A stretch of 39,263 nucleotides of DNA, from positions 18,720 to 57,982 of the forward strand of contig WASQ01000004.1 of assembly GCA_009712185.1 (NCBI GenBank), given 5' to 3'. This document shows, piece by piece, positions 1 through 9,195 of this stretch. The DNA comes from Telmatospirillum sp. Its GTDB lineage: Bacteria; Pseudomonadota; Alphaproteobacteria; Rhodospirillales; Magnetospirillaceae. The position numbers and the translations under genes are program-made. Position 1 is the first letter of the stretch; each line of letters starts with the position of its first letter. The notes beneath the pieces were generated by a model. The model was not told the origin of the DNA and did no database searches. It saw only the letters and a program-made list of their open reading frames with translations.

Positions 1-92
1 CCGCCCCCCCCCCCCGCCCCCCCCCCCCCCGCGGGCGCCGTTCCTTCCGGTGCTTTGGTCGCCGGGCCCGCCCTTACGACCGTCCCGCCCCC

Positions 93-152
93 GTGGCCGC
101 CCAGTCCCCGTGGCCGCCCAGTCCCCGTGGCCGCCCAATCCCCGTGACCGCC
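93..152. repeat. 17-bp tandem repeat in C-rich low-complexity sequence
   Basis: Three full units of GTGGCCGCCCAGTCCCC (93-109, 110-126, 127-143; the third has one G-to-A change) are followed by a 9-base partial unit. Bases 1-32 upstream are almost pure C. The tract lies just past the 3' end of the LysR gene. A 17-bp unit is not a multiple of three, so an open reading frame through it would change reading phase every unit, which argues against a coding role. No gene is supported in 1-158. Confidence 0.8.
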
Positions 153-158
153 AAGCCC

Positions 159-1052
159 TCAGGGTGCCGCCTCCGGCGGCCCGACCGGCAGAAGGTCGCG
201 GAGGAGGCGGTTGGGAAAGCGCCGCTTTTTGACGATGGCGTAGAAGGTTTCCGTCACCTCCGGGATCCGGTAGTGCTCCACCAGGACGCCTGACTCCAGT
301 TCATCACGCACGACGATCGGGGGCACCAGGGTGACGCCCTGCCGTTCGCGCGCGAGAAGGCGCAGCATCGCCATGTCGTCCACCTCCGCCAGGATGACGG
401 GCCTTATCCCTGTCCGTTCCAGCAGCCGGTCGAAGGAGATCCGGATTTCGCTGTCCAGGCTCGGCAGCAGAACGGGCACCGTCGCGAGATCGTCGGGAAA
501 CCGGAATGTCTTTTGGCCGGGGCGCGGGTGTCCGACCAGGCTGACCGGCTGCTGGTTCAGCAGGAACGAGCGCAGCGAGGAATGCGCGTCCTGAACCGCC
601 CCGCGGTTCGACAAAATGACGTCGATCGCCTGGGTCTCCAACTGGGCGGTCAGCTCACGCATGGTCCCGGACCGGACGATCAGGTCGACATCCGCGCGAC
701 CGACCAGGGGGCGCAGAAATTCAAGCTGAAAGTTCCGCGAAAGGGTGGTCTGGGCGCCAACCTTCAAGGTTTGCCGGCTGGCGACCGGCTGTCCCCGAAG
801 CGTGTTCAGCAGTTCATCACCGGCTTTGAACACCGTGTCGGCATAGTCGAGCGCGATCCGTCCGGCCTCCGTCAGTACCAGCTTTTTTCCCGAACGTTCG
901 AAAAGCCGATGCCCAAGCTGATGCTCAAGTTTTTGAATCTGCACGGATAACGCGGACTGGGACAGATTGAGACGTCCGGCGGCGCGGGTCAGGCTGCCGT
1001 CATGGGCGACGGCCCAGAAATAGCGCAGATGATTGTAGTTCAGGTCCCGCAT
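159..1052 (-). CDS. LysR-family transcriptional regulator (NhaR-like N-terminus), likely regulator of dabBA
   Basis: This 297-residue protein has a typical LysR layout: an N-terminal winged helix-turn-helix (about residues 1-60, with the signature GSLTRAAGRLNLSQSALSVQ) and a C-terminal substrate-binding-like effector domain. The opening LNYNHLRYFWAVAHDGSLTRAA resembles the NhaR branch. The ATG at 1052 is chosen because the family normally begins a few residues before this motif; the reading frame extends upstream only to a TTG at 1088. No good ribosome binding site is visible, and the start codon lies inside a perfect inverted repeat, suggesting autoregulation. The gene is divergent from dabB and LysR regulators commonly sit beside Dab operons, so control of bicarbonate uptake by a carbon-status signal is inferred. 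The effector is unknown. Confidence 0.88.
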   Translation of the reverse strand: MRDLNYNHLRYFWAVAHDGSLTRAAGRLNLSQSALSVQIQKLEHQLGHRLFERSGKKLVLTEAGRIALDYADTVFKAGDELLNTLRGQPVASRQTLKVGAQTTLSRNFQLEFLRPLVGRADVDLIVRSGTMRELTAQLETQAIDVILSNRGAVQDAHSSLRSFLLNQQPVSLVGHPRPGQKTFRFPDDLATVPVLLPSLDSEIRISFDRLLERTGIRPVILAEVDDMAMLRLLARERQGVTLVPPIVVRDELESGVLVEHYRIPEVTETFYAIVKKRRFPNRLLRDLLPVGPPEAAP

Positions 1053-1078
1053 ATCGTTCTGTTTAATAGAACGATATG
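1050..1078. promoter_or_regulatory. Perfect inverted repeat, probable LysR operator
   Basis: CATATCGTTCT (1050-1060) and AGAACGATATG (1068-1078) are perfect 11-bp inverted arms around a 7-base spacer. T1058 and A1070 form a symmetric T-N11-A, the LysR recognition pattern. The site covers the ATG of the LysR gene and lies about 85 bp upstream of dabB, the expected place for a site that represses the regulator and activates the divergent operon. Confidence 0.7.
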
Positions 1079-1161
1079 AGGTAAACAATGAATTTTTAAT
1101 AAGAACACGGTTTCGCTAGAACGTCCTCTCAACCCGTTTCGCGGAAAAAGGGGACGAAATC

Positions 1162-2721
1162 GTGCTGATCACCCTGTTACCCTGGTTGCCCCCCATGCCA
1201 CCGTTGCTCGTCTCGATGGCCGGGCTTGCCGGCGTCCGGGAGCGTTCGCCTCGCCTGTCGCGCCTGTGGGAGGGGGCGATGCTGCTCTCCCTCCTTTCGG
1301 CACTTCTCTCGCTTGTCCTGCTTGTCCTCCAGGGTCCCCGGGTTTGCGGGCTGCCGGGTCCGGGAGGGGGCGTTCTCTCCATGCGCCTCGATGCCGTCAG
1401 TGTCACCCTGTCCCTGCTCGTCAGCTTCATCGGCTGGGTGGTCGTGCGCTTCGCCTCGTCCTATCTGGAGGGTGAGAACAGGCGGGTCCTGTTCATGGCG
1501 CATCTCTGCCTGACCCTGGTGTCGGTGCTGGTCCTGGTGGGGGCGGGCTCCCTGTTTCAGGTGCTGGGCGCCTGGATCCTGACCAGCCTTTTCCTCCATC
1601 GCCTGCTGCTTTTCTATCCGGAGCGCAGTGCCGCCCGGCGGGCCGCCCGCAAGAAATTCATCACCGCCCGGATCGGAGACCTGGCGCTCGCCGGGGCCGT
1701 GTGGGCCCTGCTGTCCGCCTATGGCACCGCCGACATCGGCGAAATTCTCGTCGCCGCCCGGGCGGGGGTCGGCGGTGCCGGGGCGGTCGGCGCATCGGTC
1801 CTGCTGGCTCTGGCCGCGATCCTGAAGTCGGCCCAGTTCCCCACTCATGGCTGGCTGACCGAGGTGATGGACACGCCGACGCCGGTGTCGGCGATCCTCC
1901 ACGCCGGCGTCGTCAACGCCGGCGGCTTTCTCCTGATCAGGTTCGCCGACGTGCTGCTGTTGTCGCCGGGCACGCTGGCCCTGCTGGTGGTCGCGGGCGG
2001 CGTCACGGCCCTGTTCGGCAGCCTGGTGATGCTCACCCAGCCGACGGTCAAGAATTCTCTCGCCTGGTCGACCGTCGCGCAGATGGGCTTCATGATCCTG
2101 GAATGCGGTCTGGCGGTCTTTCCCGTCGCGCTGCTCCACATCGTCGCCCATTCCCTCTACAAGGCGCACTCCTTCCTGGCGTCCGGCGGCGCGGTCGAAC
2201 GCGTGGCCGCGGCAGGCCGTCCGGGTCCGGTGGCGATTCCTAACGCCAGGGCCGTTGCCCGGGCATTCCTCGCCGCCCTGGCGATTTACGCCGGGGTGGG
2301 GGCGTCGTTCGGCCTTCAGCATGAGGCTCCGCAGACCATCGCCCTCGGCGCCATCCTGATTTTCGGAACCGCCTATCTGCTCGCCCAGGGTTTCGCGGGC
2401 GCCGCGCCCGGCGGATTGACCCGGCGTACGGCCCTTTATGCGCTGGCGGCATCGGTCTCCTATTTCTCCCTGCAAACTCTGGCCGGCCTTGCCACCGCGG
2501 GCCTTCTGCCCGCTCCGCCCCCGCCGGGGCCGCTGCAATGGGCGCTGATCACAGCCCTCGTCTTCGGATTTGGCGCCATCGCGATTGTCCAGGCCATGTT
2601 TCCGCACTGGGCCCATCACCCGGCCGCGTTCGGACTGAGGGTCCATCTGGCGAACGGATTTTATGCCAATGCCCTGTTCAACCGTCTGATTGGCGGCTGG
2701 TCTCTGTCCAACCGTTCCTGA
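1162..2721 (+). CDS. dabB: DabB, membrane subunit of the DAB inorganic-carbon accumulation complex (NuoL/MrpA-like)
   Basis: This 519-residue hydrophobic protein belongs to the proton-translocating NuoL/NDH-1 subunit 5 family. The family core is visible as [20 protein letters not shown] followed by [14 protein letters not shown] and later [11 protein letters not shown]. It lacks the long NuoL C-terminal extension, and it sits directly before a dabA gene, so it is DabB rather than a respiratory complex I subunit. In the DAB system DabB is thought to couple ion movement through the membrane to CO2 hydration by DabA, trapping bicarbonate in the cytoplasm. The start is a GTG at 1162 preceded by AGGGGA about 8 bases upstream. 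The stop lies 19 bases before dabA, indicating one transcript. Confidence 0.9.
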   Translation: MLITLLPWLPPMPPLLVSMAGLAGVRERSPRLSRLWEGAMLLSLLSALLSLVLLVLQGPRVCGLPGPGGGVLSMRLDAVSVTLSLLVSFIGWVVVRFASSYLEGENRRVLFMAHLCLTLVSVLVLVGAGSLFQVLGAWILTSLFLHRLLLFYPERSAARRAARKKFITARIGDLALAGAVWALLSAYGTADIGEILVAARAGVGGAGAVGASVLLALAAILKSAQFPTHGWLTEVMDTPTPVSAILHAGVVNAGGFLLIRFADVLLLSPGTLALLVVAGGVTALFGSLVMLTQPTVKNSLAWSTVAQMGFMILECGLAVFPVALLHIVAHSLYKAHSFLASGGAVERVAAAGRPGPVAIPNARAVARAFLAALAIYAGVGASFGLQHEAPQTIALGAILIFGTAYLLAQGFAGAAPGGLTRRTALYALAASVSYFSLQTLAGLATAGLLPAPPPPGPLQWALITALVFGFGAIAIVQAMFPHWAHHPAAFGLRVHLANGFYANALFNRLIGGWSLSNRS

Positions 2722-2740
2722 TAGCGTGGAAGGATCGATC

Positions 2741-5158
2741 ATGTCGCATATGTGTCTCACCTCCCGGCCCGTCCTCGAGCGGATATGGACCGGAGTGGAC
2801 CGGGCCGTCAGGGCGGTGCCGCCCTTGTGGCCGCTGTCGTCGAGCGTCGCGGTCAATCCCTTTCTGGGGCAGGCCGGGGAGGGGTTGGCCGAAGCGGGCG
2901 CGCGGCTCGCGCGGGTTGCCGGCCTGCGCGTCACGATGCCGCGCCGCTGGTATCGGGAACGGATTTGTTCCGGCGCCATCTCCGACGAGGATTTGCGGCA
3001 GGCCTGGGAAAAGGCCGATGAGGGGCGTCGTCCCCCCGACATCGACGCCGTGAAGGCCGGGGCCGCCCGGGACGATTCTCCGCCGGAGGCATTGCCGACC
3101 ATCGCGGATCTCGCGGCGGGGGTGTCCGGCCTGGACTGGCCCGGGCTTATCGCCGACCGGATCGGAGCCTTCTGCGCCGGATATTTCGATGAGGGACAGG
3201 CCCTTTGGCCCCTGCCGCGGGGCAAAACCGCCTTTGCGTCCTGGCGTGCCGAGGCAATGCATGATCTGACCCCCGAGATCGCGGGCTTGAGCGGCTTCGC
3301 CACCCATGTCAGCGGGACGCCGGAAGAGGCCCTCTCCGCCATCGCCCGGGCGGTCGAGCGCCTTGGACTGGGCGATGACTCCCTTGAGACCTATTTCCAT
3401 CAGCTCCTGTCAACCTTGGGGGGATGGGGGCAATATGCGCGGTACAAACTGTGGCAGGCGGAACTCGCGGGGGGCTCCGACCAGACGGCCTGCGACCTGC
3501 TCGCGATCCGCCTGGTCTGGGAGGAGGCTCTGTTCGCCCGCTACGAATCGAAGATCGCCGGCGATTGGGCGGAGGTGCGCGACCGGCATGCCATGCCCCT
3601 GTCGCCCGGACCGGAGCTGATCCTCGATGTCATTTTGCAAAACGCCGCGGAGGTCGCGTCGCAGCGATCCCTCGCGGCCGACTTCGCGCGGGAGACGTCC
3701 GGGCGCGGTCAGGACCGCCCCGCGTTGCAGGCGGTTTTCTGTATCGATGTGCGCTCGGAGGTTTTCCGTCGCGCTCTGGAAAGCGTCGATCCGGGGATTG
3801 AGACCCTGGGCAGCGCCGGATTTTTCGGTGTCGCGACCGCCCACCGGAGAGCCGCCTCCGACCTCAAGGAGCACCGTCTGCCGGCGTTGCTCGTCCCCGC
3901 CGTGGCATCACGCGCGGGAGCCCCGGGCACCGACGAACGGCTCCGCGTACTGGCCCGCGCCGGGCGCGCCTGGGGGCGTTTCAAGCTTGCCGCGGTGTCC
4001 TCCTTCGCCTTCGTCGAGGCGTCGGGGCCGATCTATGTCGGCAAGCTGATCGCCGACGCGTTCGGCATCGGCCATCTCCCGCAACCGCCGGATCCCGCGC
4101 CGCGGCTGGATCCCGATCCCGGCCCGGAGGAAAAGACCGAAACCGCGGAACGGGTTTTGAGAGCGATGTCCTTCACGGAGGGGTTCGCGAGACTGGTCGT
4201 CCTGGTCGGGCATGGGGCGGGTGTCGTCAACAATCCTCACGCCAGTGCCCTCCATTGCGGGGCGTGCGGCGGCTATTCCGGCGAAGTGAACGCCCGCCTT
4301 CTGGCGTCGATGCTGAACGACGGCGATGTCAGATCCGGACTGCGGCGTCGCGGCATCGAGATCCCGTCCGATGTTCTGTTCGTCGGAGCCCTGCATGATA
4401 CGACGAGCGATCAGGTCACACTCTTCCCCGATGATCGGCCGAGCCCCGGACACACGGCCGACCTCGACCGGGCGGGGGTCTGGCTCGCCGCGGCGGGCAG
4501 AATCGCGCGCGGCGAACGGGCCCGGACCTTTCCCCGGGCGGTCAAAGCGGCGGGGCTTGCCAGACGGGGGCGCAACTGGGCGCAGACGCGGCCCGAATGG
4601 GGTCTGGCCGGATGCCGGGCGTTCATCGTGGCCCCCCGGTCGCGGACGGCCGGCCGGATCCTGGACGGACGTGCCTTCCTGCATGACTATGACTGGCGGC
4701 GAGACCCCGACTTCACGGGGCTCGAACTCATCCTGACGGCTCCCGTCGTCGTGGCGAGCTGGATCAGCCTTCAATATTACGGTTCAACCGTCGCACCGGA
4801 ACTCTTCGGCGGCGGCAACAAGCTTCTCCACAATGTGACGGGCGGGATCGGTGTTCTGGAAGGCGGCGGAGGCCTCCTGAGATCGGGGCTGCCCCGGCAA
4901 TCGATCCATGACGGCGTGCGCCACAGGCACGACCCCTTGCGTCTCACCGTCTGCATCGAGGCCCCCCGCGACGCCATCGTCGCCATCCTGCGCCGCCATC
5001 CGGCGATCCGGACGCTGTTCGATTTCGGCTGGATGTCGTTGCTGGCGTTCGACGACAGGGGGCGGCTGGCGTGGCGTTATGCGGGAGAGCTCACCTGGGA
5101 GGAGATCCCGGGGCGGACGGACCGGCCGGTTTGCGCGTCCGCAACGGTACTGCCCTGA
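2741..5158 (+). CDS. dabA: DabA, beta-carbonic-anhydrase-like subunit of the DAB inorganic-carbon accumulation complex (DUF2309/UPF0753)
   Basis: This 805-residue cytoplasmic subunit belongs to the DUF2309/UPF0753 family and is predicted to hydrate CO2 to bicarbonate unidirectionally, driven through DabB. The zinc-site motifs are intact: FCIDVRSE supplies C334 and D336, and [22 protein letters not shown] supplies H491 and C506. The order and the 15-residue H-to-C spacing match the characterised Halothiobacillus DabA (C351, D353, H524, C539). Also typical are the N-terminal [15 protein letters not shown] and the late [23 protein letters not shown] and [18 protein letters not shown] segments. 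The start is the ATG at 2741 with AAGGA about 8 bases upstream; the upstream in-frame extension overlaps dabB and has no support. It is co-transcribed with dabB. Confidence 0.94.
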   Translation: MSHMCLTSRPVLERIWTGVDRAVRAVPPLWPLSSSVAVNPFLGQAGEGLAEAGARLARVAGLRVTMPRRWYRERICSGAISDEDLRQAWEKADEGRRPPDIDAVKAGAARDDSPPEALPTIADLAAGVSGLDWPGLIADRIGAFCAGYFDEGQALWPLPRGKTAFASWRAEAMHDLTPEIAGLSGFATHVSGTPEEALSAIARAVERLGLGDDSLETYFHQLLSTLGGWGQYARYKLWQAELAGGSDQTACDLLAIRLVWEEALFARYESKIAGDWAEVRDRHAMPLSPGPELILDVILQNAAEVASQRSLAADFARETSGRGQDRPALQAVFCIDVRSEVFRRALESVDPGIETLGSAGFFGVATAHRRAASDLKEHRLPALLVPAVASRAGAPGTDERLRVLARAGRAWGRFKLAAVSSFAFVEASGPIYVGKLIADAFGIGHLPQPPDPAPRLDPDPGPEEKTETAERVLRAMSFTEGFARLVVLVGHGAGVVNNPHASALHCGACGGYSGEVNARLLASMLNDGDVRSGLRRRGIEIPSDVLFVGALHDTTSDQVTLFPDDRPSPGHTADLDRAGVWLAAAGRIARGERARTFPRAVKAAGLARRGRNWAQTRPEWGLAGCRAFIVAPRSRTAGRILDGRAFLHDYDWRRDPDFTGLELILTAPVVVASWISLQYYGSTVAPELFGGGNKLLHNVTGGIGVLEGGGGLLRSGLPRQSIHDGVRHRHDPLRLTVCIEAPRDAIVAILRRHPAIRTLFDFGWMSLLAFDDRGRLAWRYAGELTWEEIPGRTDRPVCASATVLP

Positions 5159-5175
5159 GACGGGCTGCCCCGGAT

Positions 5176-6045
5176 ATGGCGACCGCCGACCTCCGGCCCT
5201 GTGCGGGCGTGACCGCCGTCCTGGCATCGATGCATGCCAAGGAACGGGCCATTGCGCCGGTGCTGGAGGCCGGGCTGGGCCTGGTGATCACGCCCGCCGT
5301 CGGGTTGAACACCGATCAGTTTGGCACTTTCAGCCGTGATATCGCCCGCACAGGGTCCCCTTCCGAGGCGGCCCGGGCCAAAATCGCGGCGGGCTTCGAT
5401 GTCCGGCCGGATGCCCGGATCGGCATCGCAAGCGAAGGCTGTTTCGGGCCTCATCCCCAGATCCCGTTTCTGGCGCAGGATACCGAACTCGTTCTGCTGT
5501 GTGACCGCGACAGCGGGTTGGAGCTGGCGGGATATCACGCGACCCTGGAGACAAATTTCGGCCATACGCTCGCCAGGACGGTCGAGGATGCCATGGCATT
5601 CGCGGAAAGATCGGGGTTTCCGGGCCATGGCGTGATCGTCATGGGCAGCCGCGACGGCCATCCCGATCCCGCCGCCGCACTGGCGAAGGACATCCGGGAT
5701 GGCACGGCCCTGGCGGAGGCCGTCCGGTCGGCGATCCGGCGCTTCGGCGCGGCCTGGGTCGAGACCGACATGCGTGCCCATCGCAATCCGACGCGGATGA
5801 CCGCCATCGGCAGGGCGGCCCGCGATCTGGTGCGCCGGTTCCACAGCCGTTGTCCGGACTGCGGGCGCCCCGGGTTCGACGTGACGGAACTGTTGGCGGG
5901 ATTGCCCTGCGCCTGCTGCGGCGAGCCGACCGCCGTCGCCGCGATCGCCGTGCTCGTCTGCCCGGCATGCGGCTGTCGCCGGGAGCGGTCCGTCTCGTCC
6001 GACCGGACCGCCGATCCCGCCCGTTGCGGGCTTTGCAACCCCTGA
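5176..6045 (+). CDS. DUF6671 family protein with C-terminal zinc-ribbon-like region, third gene of the dab operon
   Basis: I recognise this 289-residue protein as a DUF6671 member by LASMHAKERAIAPVLEAGLGL, NTDQFGTFSRDI, IASEGCFGPHPQIPF and ETDMRAHRNPTRM. The family has no established function known to me. The first ~220 residues look globular and lack membrane segments. The last ~65 carry four CxxC pairs (CPDC ~226, CACC ~245, CPAC ~261, CGLC ~284), enough for one or two zinc sites. The ATG at 5176 is chosen because the conserved region begins about 15 residues later; its ribosome binding site is weak. It begins 17 bases after dabA on the same strand, so a role linked to inorganic-carbon handling is inferred from position only. 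It ends 14 bases before the convergent kinase gene. Confidence 0.8.
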   Translation: MATADLRPCAGVTAVLASMHAKERAIAPVLEAGLGLVITPAVGLNTDQFGTFSRDIARTGSPSEAARAKIAAGFDVRPDARIGIASEGCFGPHPQIPFLAQDTELVLLCDRDSGLELAGYHATLETNFGHTLARTVEDAMAFAERSGFPGHGVIVMGSRDGHPDPAAALAKDIRDGTALAEAVRSAIRRFGAAWVETDMRAHRNPTRMTAIGRAARDLVRRFHSRCPDCGRPGFDVTELLAGLPCACCGEPTAVAAIAVLVCPACGCRRERSVSSDRTADPARCGLCNP

Positions 6046-6059
6046 CCCGCCCGTCGCCG

Positions 6060-6977
6060 TCAGCCCCCGAAGGCGGCGAAGTCCCCGGCGCTGGCATAGG
6101 ACTTCTGCGTGCCCGGCCGGGTGATGGACAGGGCGGCATAACGCGCGGCCTGGGACAGGGCCGTCATCAGATCACGGCCCTGGACGTGGAAATGGGCGAA
6201 GGCGCCGATAAAGGCGTCCCCGGCGCCGGTCGTGTCCTTCGGCACCACGGGCACGGGGGGGATGGCGGCGACCGTGTCCCGGCCCACCAGCAGCGCGCCC
6301 CTGGCGCCCAGGGTGACGATCACCGTCTCGATACCCCGCGCGATCAGGCTCCGCGCGGCCTGCCCGGCATCGTCGGGAGTGTCCACCGGCATGCCGGTGA
6401 TCAGTGCCAGCTCGGTCTCGTTGGGGACCAGATAGGTGACACCTCTGATCCTGTCGAGGTCGAGATCGGGGGCGGCCGGCGCCGGGTTCAGAAGGGTGGC
6501 GATACCGTGCCGGCGTCCGAAGGCGATGGTGTGATAGACCGTTTCCAGCGGCACTTCCAGTTGCAGCAGGATCAGCGCGCAGGCCTTGAGATCGTCCGCC
6601 GCGCGGTCGATGTCGGCCGGCAGCAGATGGCCGTTGGCGCCCTTGATGATCAGGATGCTGTTTTCGCCCGAGGGCTCGACAAAGATCGGTGCCACGCCGC
6701 TCGAGGTCCCGGCCACCTTGCCGACATGGCGGGTGTCGATGCCGAAGGACTGGAAATTGCGGATGGTGTTGTCGCCGAACAGATCGTCGCCGACCTTGGT
6801 GACCATCAGGACGTCGGCCCCCAGCTTGGCGGCTGCCACCGCCTGATTGGCGCCCTTGCCGCCACAGCCCATTTCGAAAGCCGGCGCCTCGATCGTCTCC
6901 CCCCGGTCCGGCATGCGGATCACATAGCTGATCAGGTCGACCATGTTGCTGCCGACAACGGCGATTTTTCCCGCCAT
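6060..6977 (-). CDS. PfkB/ribokinase-family sugar kinase, candidate deoxyribokinase
   Basis: This is a 305-residue PfkB kinase. The N-terminal GSNMVDLISYVIRMPDRGETI and GCGGKGANQAVAAAKLGADV form the ribokinase sugar-binding signature. TGAGDAFIGAFAHF holds the catalytic base (D254) and anion hole. Starting at the ATG at 6977 gives a normal ribokinase length, and a GGGAG-type site lies just upstream. The gene is the last of the deoC-ABC operon. With deoC and a DeoR relative present and no ribose-specific gene, phosphorylation of 2-deoxy-D-ribose to deoxyribose-5-phosphate (as by Salmonella DeoK) is the best-fitting inference. Ribokinase remains the alternative, since the two enzymes are hard to separate by motif. 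Confidence 0.88.
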   Translation of the reverse strand: MAGKIAVVGSNMVDLISYVIRMPDRGETIEAPAFEMGCGGKGANQAVAAAKLGADVLMVTKVGDDLFGDNTIRNFQSFGIDTRHVGKVAGTSSGVAPIFVEPSGENSILIIKGANGHLLPADIDRAADDLKACALILLQLEVPLETVYHTIAFGRRHGIATLLNPAPAAPDLDLDRIRGVTYLVPNETELALITGMPVDTPDDAGQAARSLIARGIETVIVTLGARGALLVGRDTVAAIPPVPVVPKDTTGAGDAFIGAFAHFHVQGRDLMTALSQAARYAALSITRPGTQKSYASAGDFAAFGG

Positions 6978-7050
6978 GATGTTTTCTCCCGCCTTGGCCG
7001 GGCGGTGTGACCGCCCGGCGTTTCCTGAACGTTGTTTGTGCCGTCCGGCC

Positions 7051-8160
7051 CTATCGCCCCCGGGCGTCGATCTCCGCCTCCGCCGCCGGTGTCTCGGCCG
7101 CGGCGAGATGGCCGAGCCGCACGGTAAAGCGGGCGGTCTCGCCACCCGGCAGGGTGCGGACATGGCCCTTCCTCTTTTCGGCGCTGTATCCTTCCGGCTC
7201 GCAGGTGGAGGGCAGGGCGAAGGCCGCCACCGCCTGATCGCTGTTCACCAGAACCCACCGCACGGTATGCGGAAAGGCGCGGCGGTCGAAGGCGATGGAG
7301 AAGGCGTCGCCTTCGGGGCGGCGCATCATCACGCGGGTCCGTCCGTCGGGCCGGGTCCGGAGATTGCGGATATAGAATACCTGCTCGGGATCGTAGCGGG
7401 CAGGTTCGTCCAGCACCTCCATCACGGCGGGATCGGCCGCCAGGGCGTCGATCAGCGCGCGATAGTCGTCGGTCGGGCGGACATGGCCCGGAATGGCGGT
7501 GCGCACCACCGTGTCGGCGGGGGTGAAGCCGGCCGGCTGGATGATCCGGGCCCCCTCGGCGAAGGCGAAATTGACGTGGCACATATACATCAGGTCCATG
7601 GGCGCGCCGGACAGGTTCTCGACCGACATGGCGATGTCGAACAGGCCGCTGTCGGGACGGATCGTGACGCGGGGCCGCGCGCGATAATGCGCGCCGAACC
7701 CCATCGCATACTCCCTCTCGCCGGTCAGGGCGAGATAGGGCCCCTCCGCGTCCCGTCCCGTTTCGAGACCCGCCCCGTCCATCGGGGCGCAGGGCATCTC
7801 GCCATGCAGGGGATGGGTGTCGCCGGGGCCGGGGCAGCCGTTCGCCAGCAGGCCCGAATGGAAGGCGAAACAGCCATAGGTCCCGACGATCACATCGGCG
7901 GGGCGGGGCATGGAGAACATGTCGCGCATGGACAGGTCGACGCCGTCGAAAACCGCGTCCCAGACCATCTGGCCGAAGAACGGCAAAAGGACGAGATGAC
8001 CGCGGCGGTTGGACAGGCGGACCGCCTCGATCCCGCTGTCGAAGCGGAACAGATGCGCCGTCATGCCGGCGAAACGGGCGATTTCCCGTTCCTTTTCGCC
8101 GAAGAACGGACGCCTCAGCGTCAGGGTGGTGATGGTCGATGGATCGGTTGTTGTCGCCAT
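7051..8160 (-). CDS. DUF4432 family protein, aldose 1-epimerase-like
   Basis: This 369-residue protein looks like the DUF4432 branch of the galactose-mutarotase fold, with characteristic stretches such as LPFFGQMVWDAVFDGVDLSMRDMFSMPRP, CFAFHSGLLANGCPGPGDTHPLHGEMPC and DLMYMCHVNFAFAEGARI. The histidines in those last two segments are candidates for the mutarotase active site. The ATG at 8160 is preceded by a strong GGGAGG site. No signal peptide is seen, so it should be cytoplasmic. Lying between a sugar ABC transporter and a sugar kinase, it probably interconverts anomers of the imported sugar before phosphorylation. That role is inferred; enzymatic data on this family are sparse. Confidence 0.82.
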   Translation of the reverse strand: MATTTDPSTITTLTLRRPFFGEKEREIARFAGMTAHLFRFDSGIEAVRLSNRRGHLVLLPFFGQMVWDAVFDGVDLSMRDMFSMPRPADVIVGTYGCFAFHSGLLANGCPGPGDTHPLHGEMPCAPMDGAGLETGRDAEGPYLALTGEREYAMGFGAHYRARPRVTIRPDSGLFDIAMSVENLSGAPMDLMYMCHVNFAFAEGARIIQPAGFTPADTVVRTAIPGHVRPTDDYRALIDALAADPAVMEVLDEPARYDPEQVFYIRNLRTRPDGRTRVMMRRPEGDAFSIAFDRRAFPHTVRWVLVNSDQAVAAFALPSTCEPEGYSAEKRKGHVRTLPGGETARFTVRLGHLAAAETPAAEAEIDARGR

Positions 8161-8191
8161 GGGATTCCTCCCTTCCTGAACGGGCCGCCGG

Positions 8192-9184
8192 TCAGCGGAC
8201 CCGGTTGCGGAAGGCGTTGATGGCAATGACCAGCAGCAGGAACGCCCCCCAGATGAAATCGATCAGATGGTTGGAAAAGCGCAGGATCTGAAATCCGCTC
8301 GACAGGAACATCAGGGCCACGACCGCGATGCTGATGCCGGCCACCGTCCCCTTGCCGCCGGCCGGATTGGTGCCGCCCAGCACGGCGATCAGGATCGCCT
8401 GCAAAAGATAGGAGGTGCCATAGTCGGATTTCGCGGCATTGGTCCGGCCCGACAGGATGATCCCGGCGGTCGATGCCAGAAGCCCGGTGGTGAGATAGCT
8501 GAAGAACACCATCCGGCCCTTGCGCAGGCCGGCGAATACCGCCGCCTTCGGATTGGTGCCGATCAGCAGAAGATTGAGGCCGAACGTTGTCCGCGACAAA
8601 ATGAAGCTCATCGCGCAGGCGATGATCACGAACAGCACAAAGGGCGTCGCCAATCCCAGGATTTTGCCATTGCCGATGAAATCCCAGGCCGGGGGGAAGC
8701 CGACGATGGCCGGACCGCCGGTCAGCACCAGGGCGAGGCCGGTGAACACCTGTCCGGTCCCCAGCGTGGCCAGGATGGGTGTCACCCGAAGCCGGGTGAT
8801 CAGGAATCCGTTCAGCGCCCCGGCCGCCGCTCCCACCGACAGGGCCAGCAGGACGCCCAGGGCCACGACGCCGACGCCGCCCGAGGGGTCGGCGGACTGA
8901 TAGACGGCATGGAAGAAAAGGCCCGCCAGAATACCCGACAGATTGGCGATGCCGATCACCGAAAGGTCGATGCCGCCGGTCAGCATGGCGACCAGCATGG
9001 CGATCGACAGGACTCCCAGTTCCGGGAACAGATAGGTGATGGATTCGAAATTGTAATAGCGAAGGAATTTGTCGGGGTTGAGCGCCGCCATGATCAGGAA
9101 GATGGCGATCGTCATGACGATGAGCTGAACGATGTTGTTGTCGCGGCTCATCAGGCGGCGGAAGTCGGGAAGCGAATATTTCAT
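8192..9184 (-). CDS. Sugar ABC transporter permease (RbsC family), second of two
   Basis: This 330-residue inner-membrane permease belongs to the BPD_transp_2/RbsC family. It has multiple hydrophobic segments and the family motif LVAMLTGGIDLSVIGIANLSG near residue 60, with LGTGQVFTGLALVLTGG and the C-terminal LGGTNPAGGKGTVAGISIAVV region (the usual form is LGGxxxxGGxGxxxG). The ATG at 9184 gives a normal length; the upstream in-frame extension overlaps the other permease gene and is rejected. It begins 12 bases after the preceding permease stops, so the two are translated from one message and probably form a heterodimer, as in LsrC/LsrD. Confidence 0.9.
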   Translation of the reverse strand: MKYSLPDFRRLMSRDNNIVQLIVMTIAIFLIMAALNPDKFLRYYNFESITYLFPELGVLSIAMLVAMLTGGIDLSVIGIANLSGILAGLFFHAVYQSADPSGGVGVVALGVLLALSVGAAAGALNGFLITRLRVTPILATLGTGQVFTGLALVLTGGPAIVGFPPAWDFIGNGKILGLATPFVLFVIIACAMSFILSRTTFGLNLLLIGTNPKAAVFAGLRKGRMVFFSYLTTGLLASTAGIILSGRTNAAKSDYGTSYLLQAILIAVLGGTNPAGGKGTVAGISIAVVALMFLSSGFQILRFSNHLIDFIWGAFLLLVIAINAFRNRVR

Positions 9185-9195
9185 GTCCGGAGGTC

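Noticed and set aside
93-152. Short regular repeats that could suggest a CRISPR array
   Set aside because: The 17-bp units are directly adjacent without spacers, so this is a simple tandem repeat.
1162-2721. Respiratory complex I NuoL or Mrp antiporter subunit
   Set aside because: No other nuo or mrp gene is nearby, the protein is short for NuoL, and dabA follows directly.
1177-3342. A 721-codon open frame on the minus strand
   Set aside because: It is antisense to dabB and dabA, both with clear family motifs, and its product is low-complexity Arg/Gly/Gln-rich sequence typical of GC-rich shadow frames.
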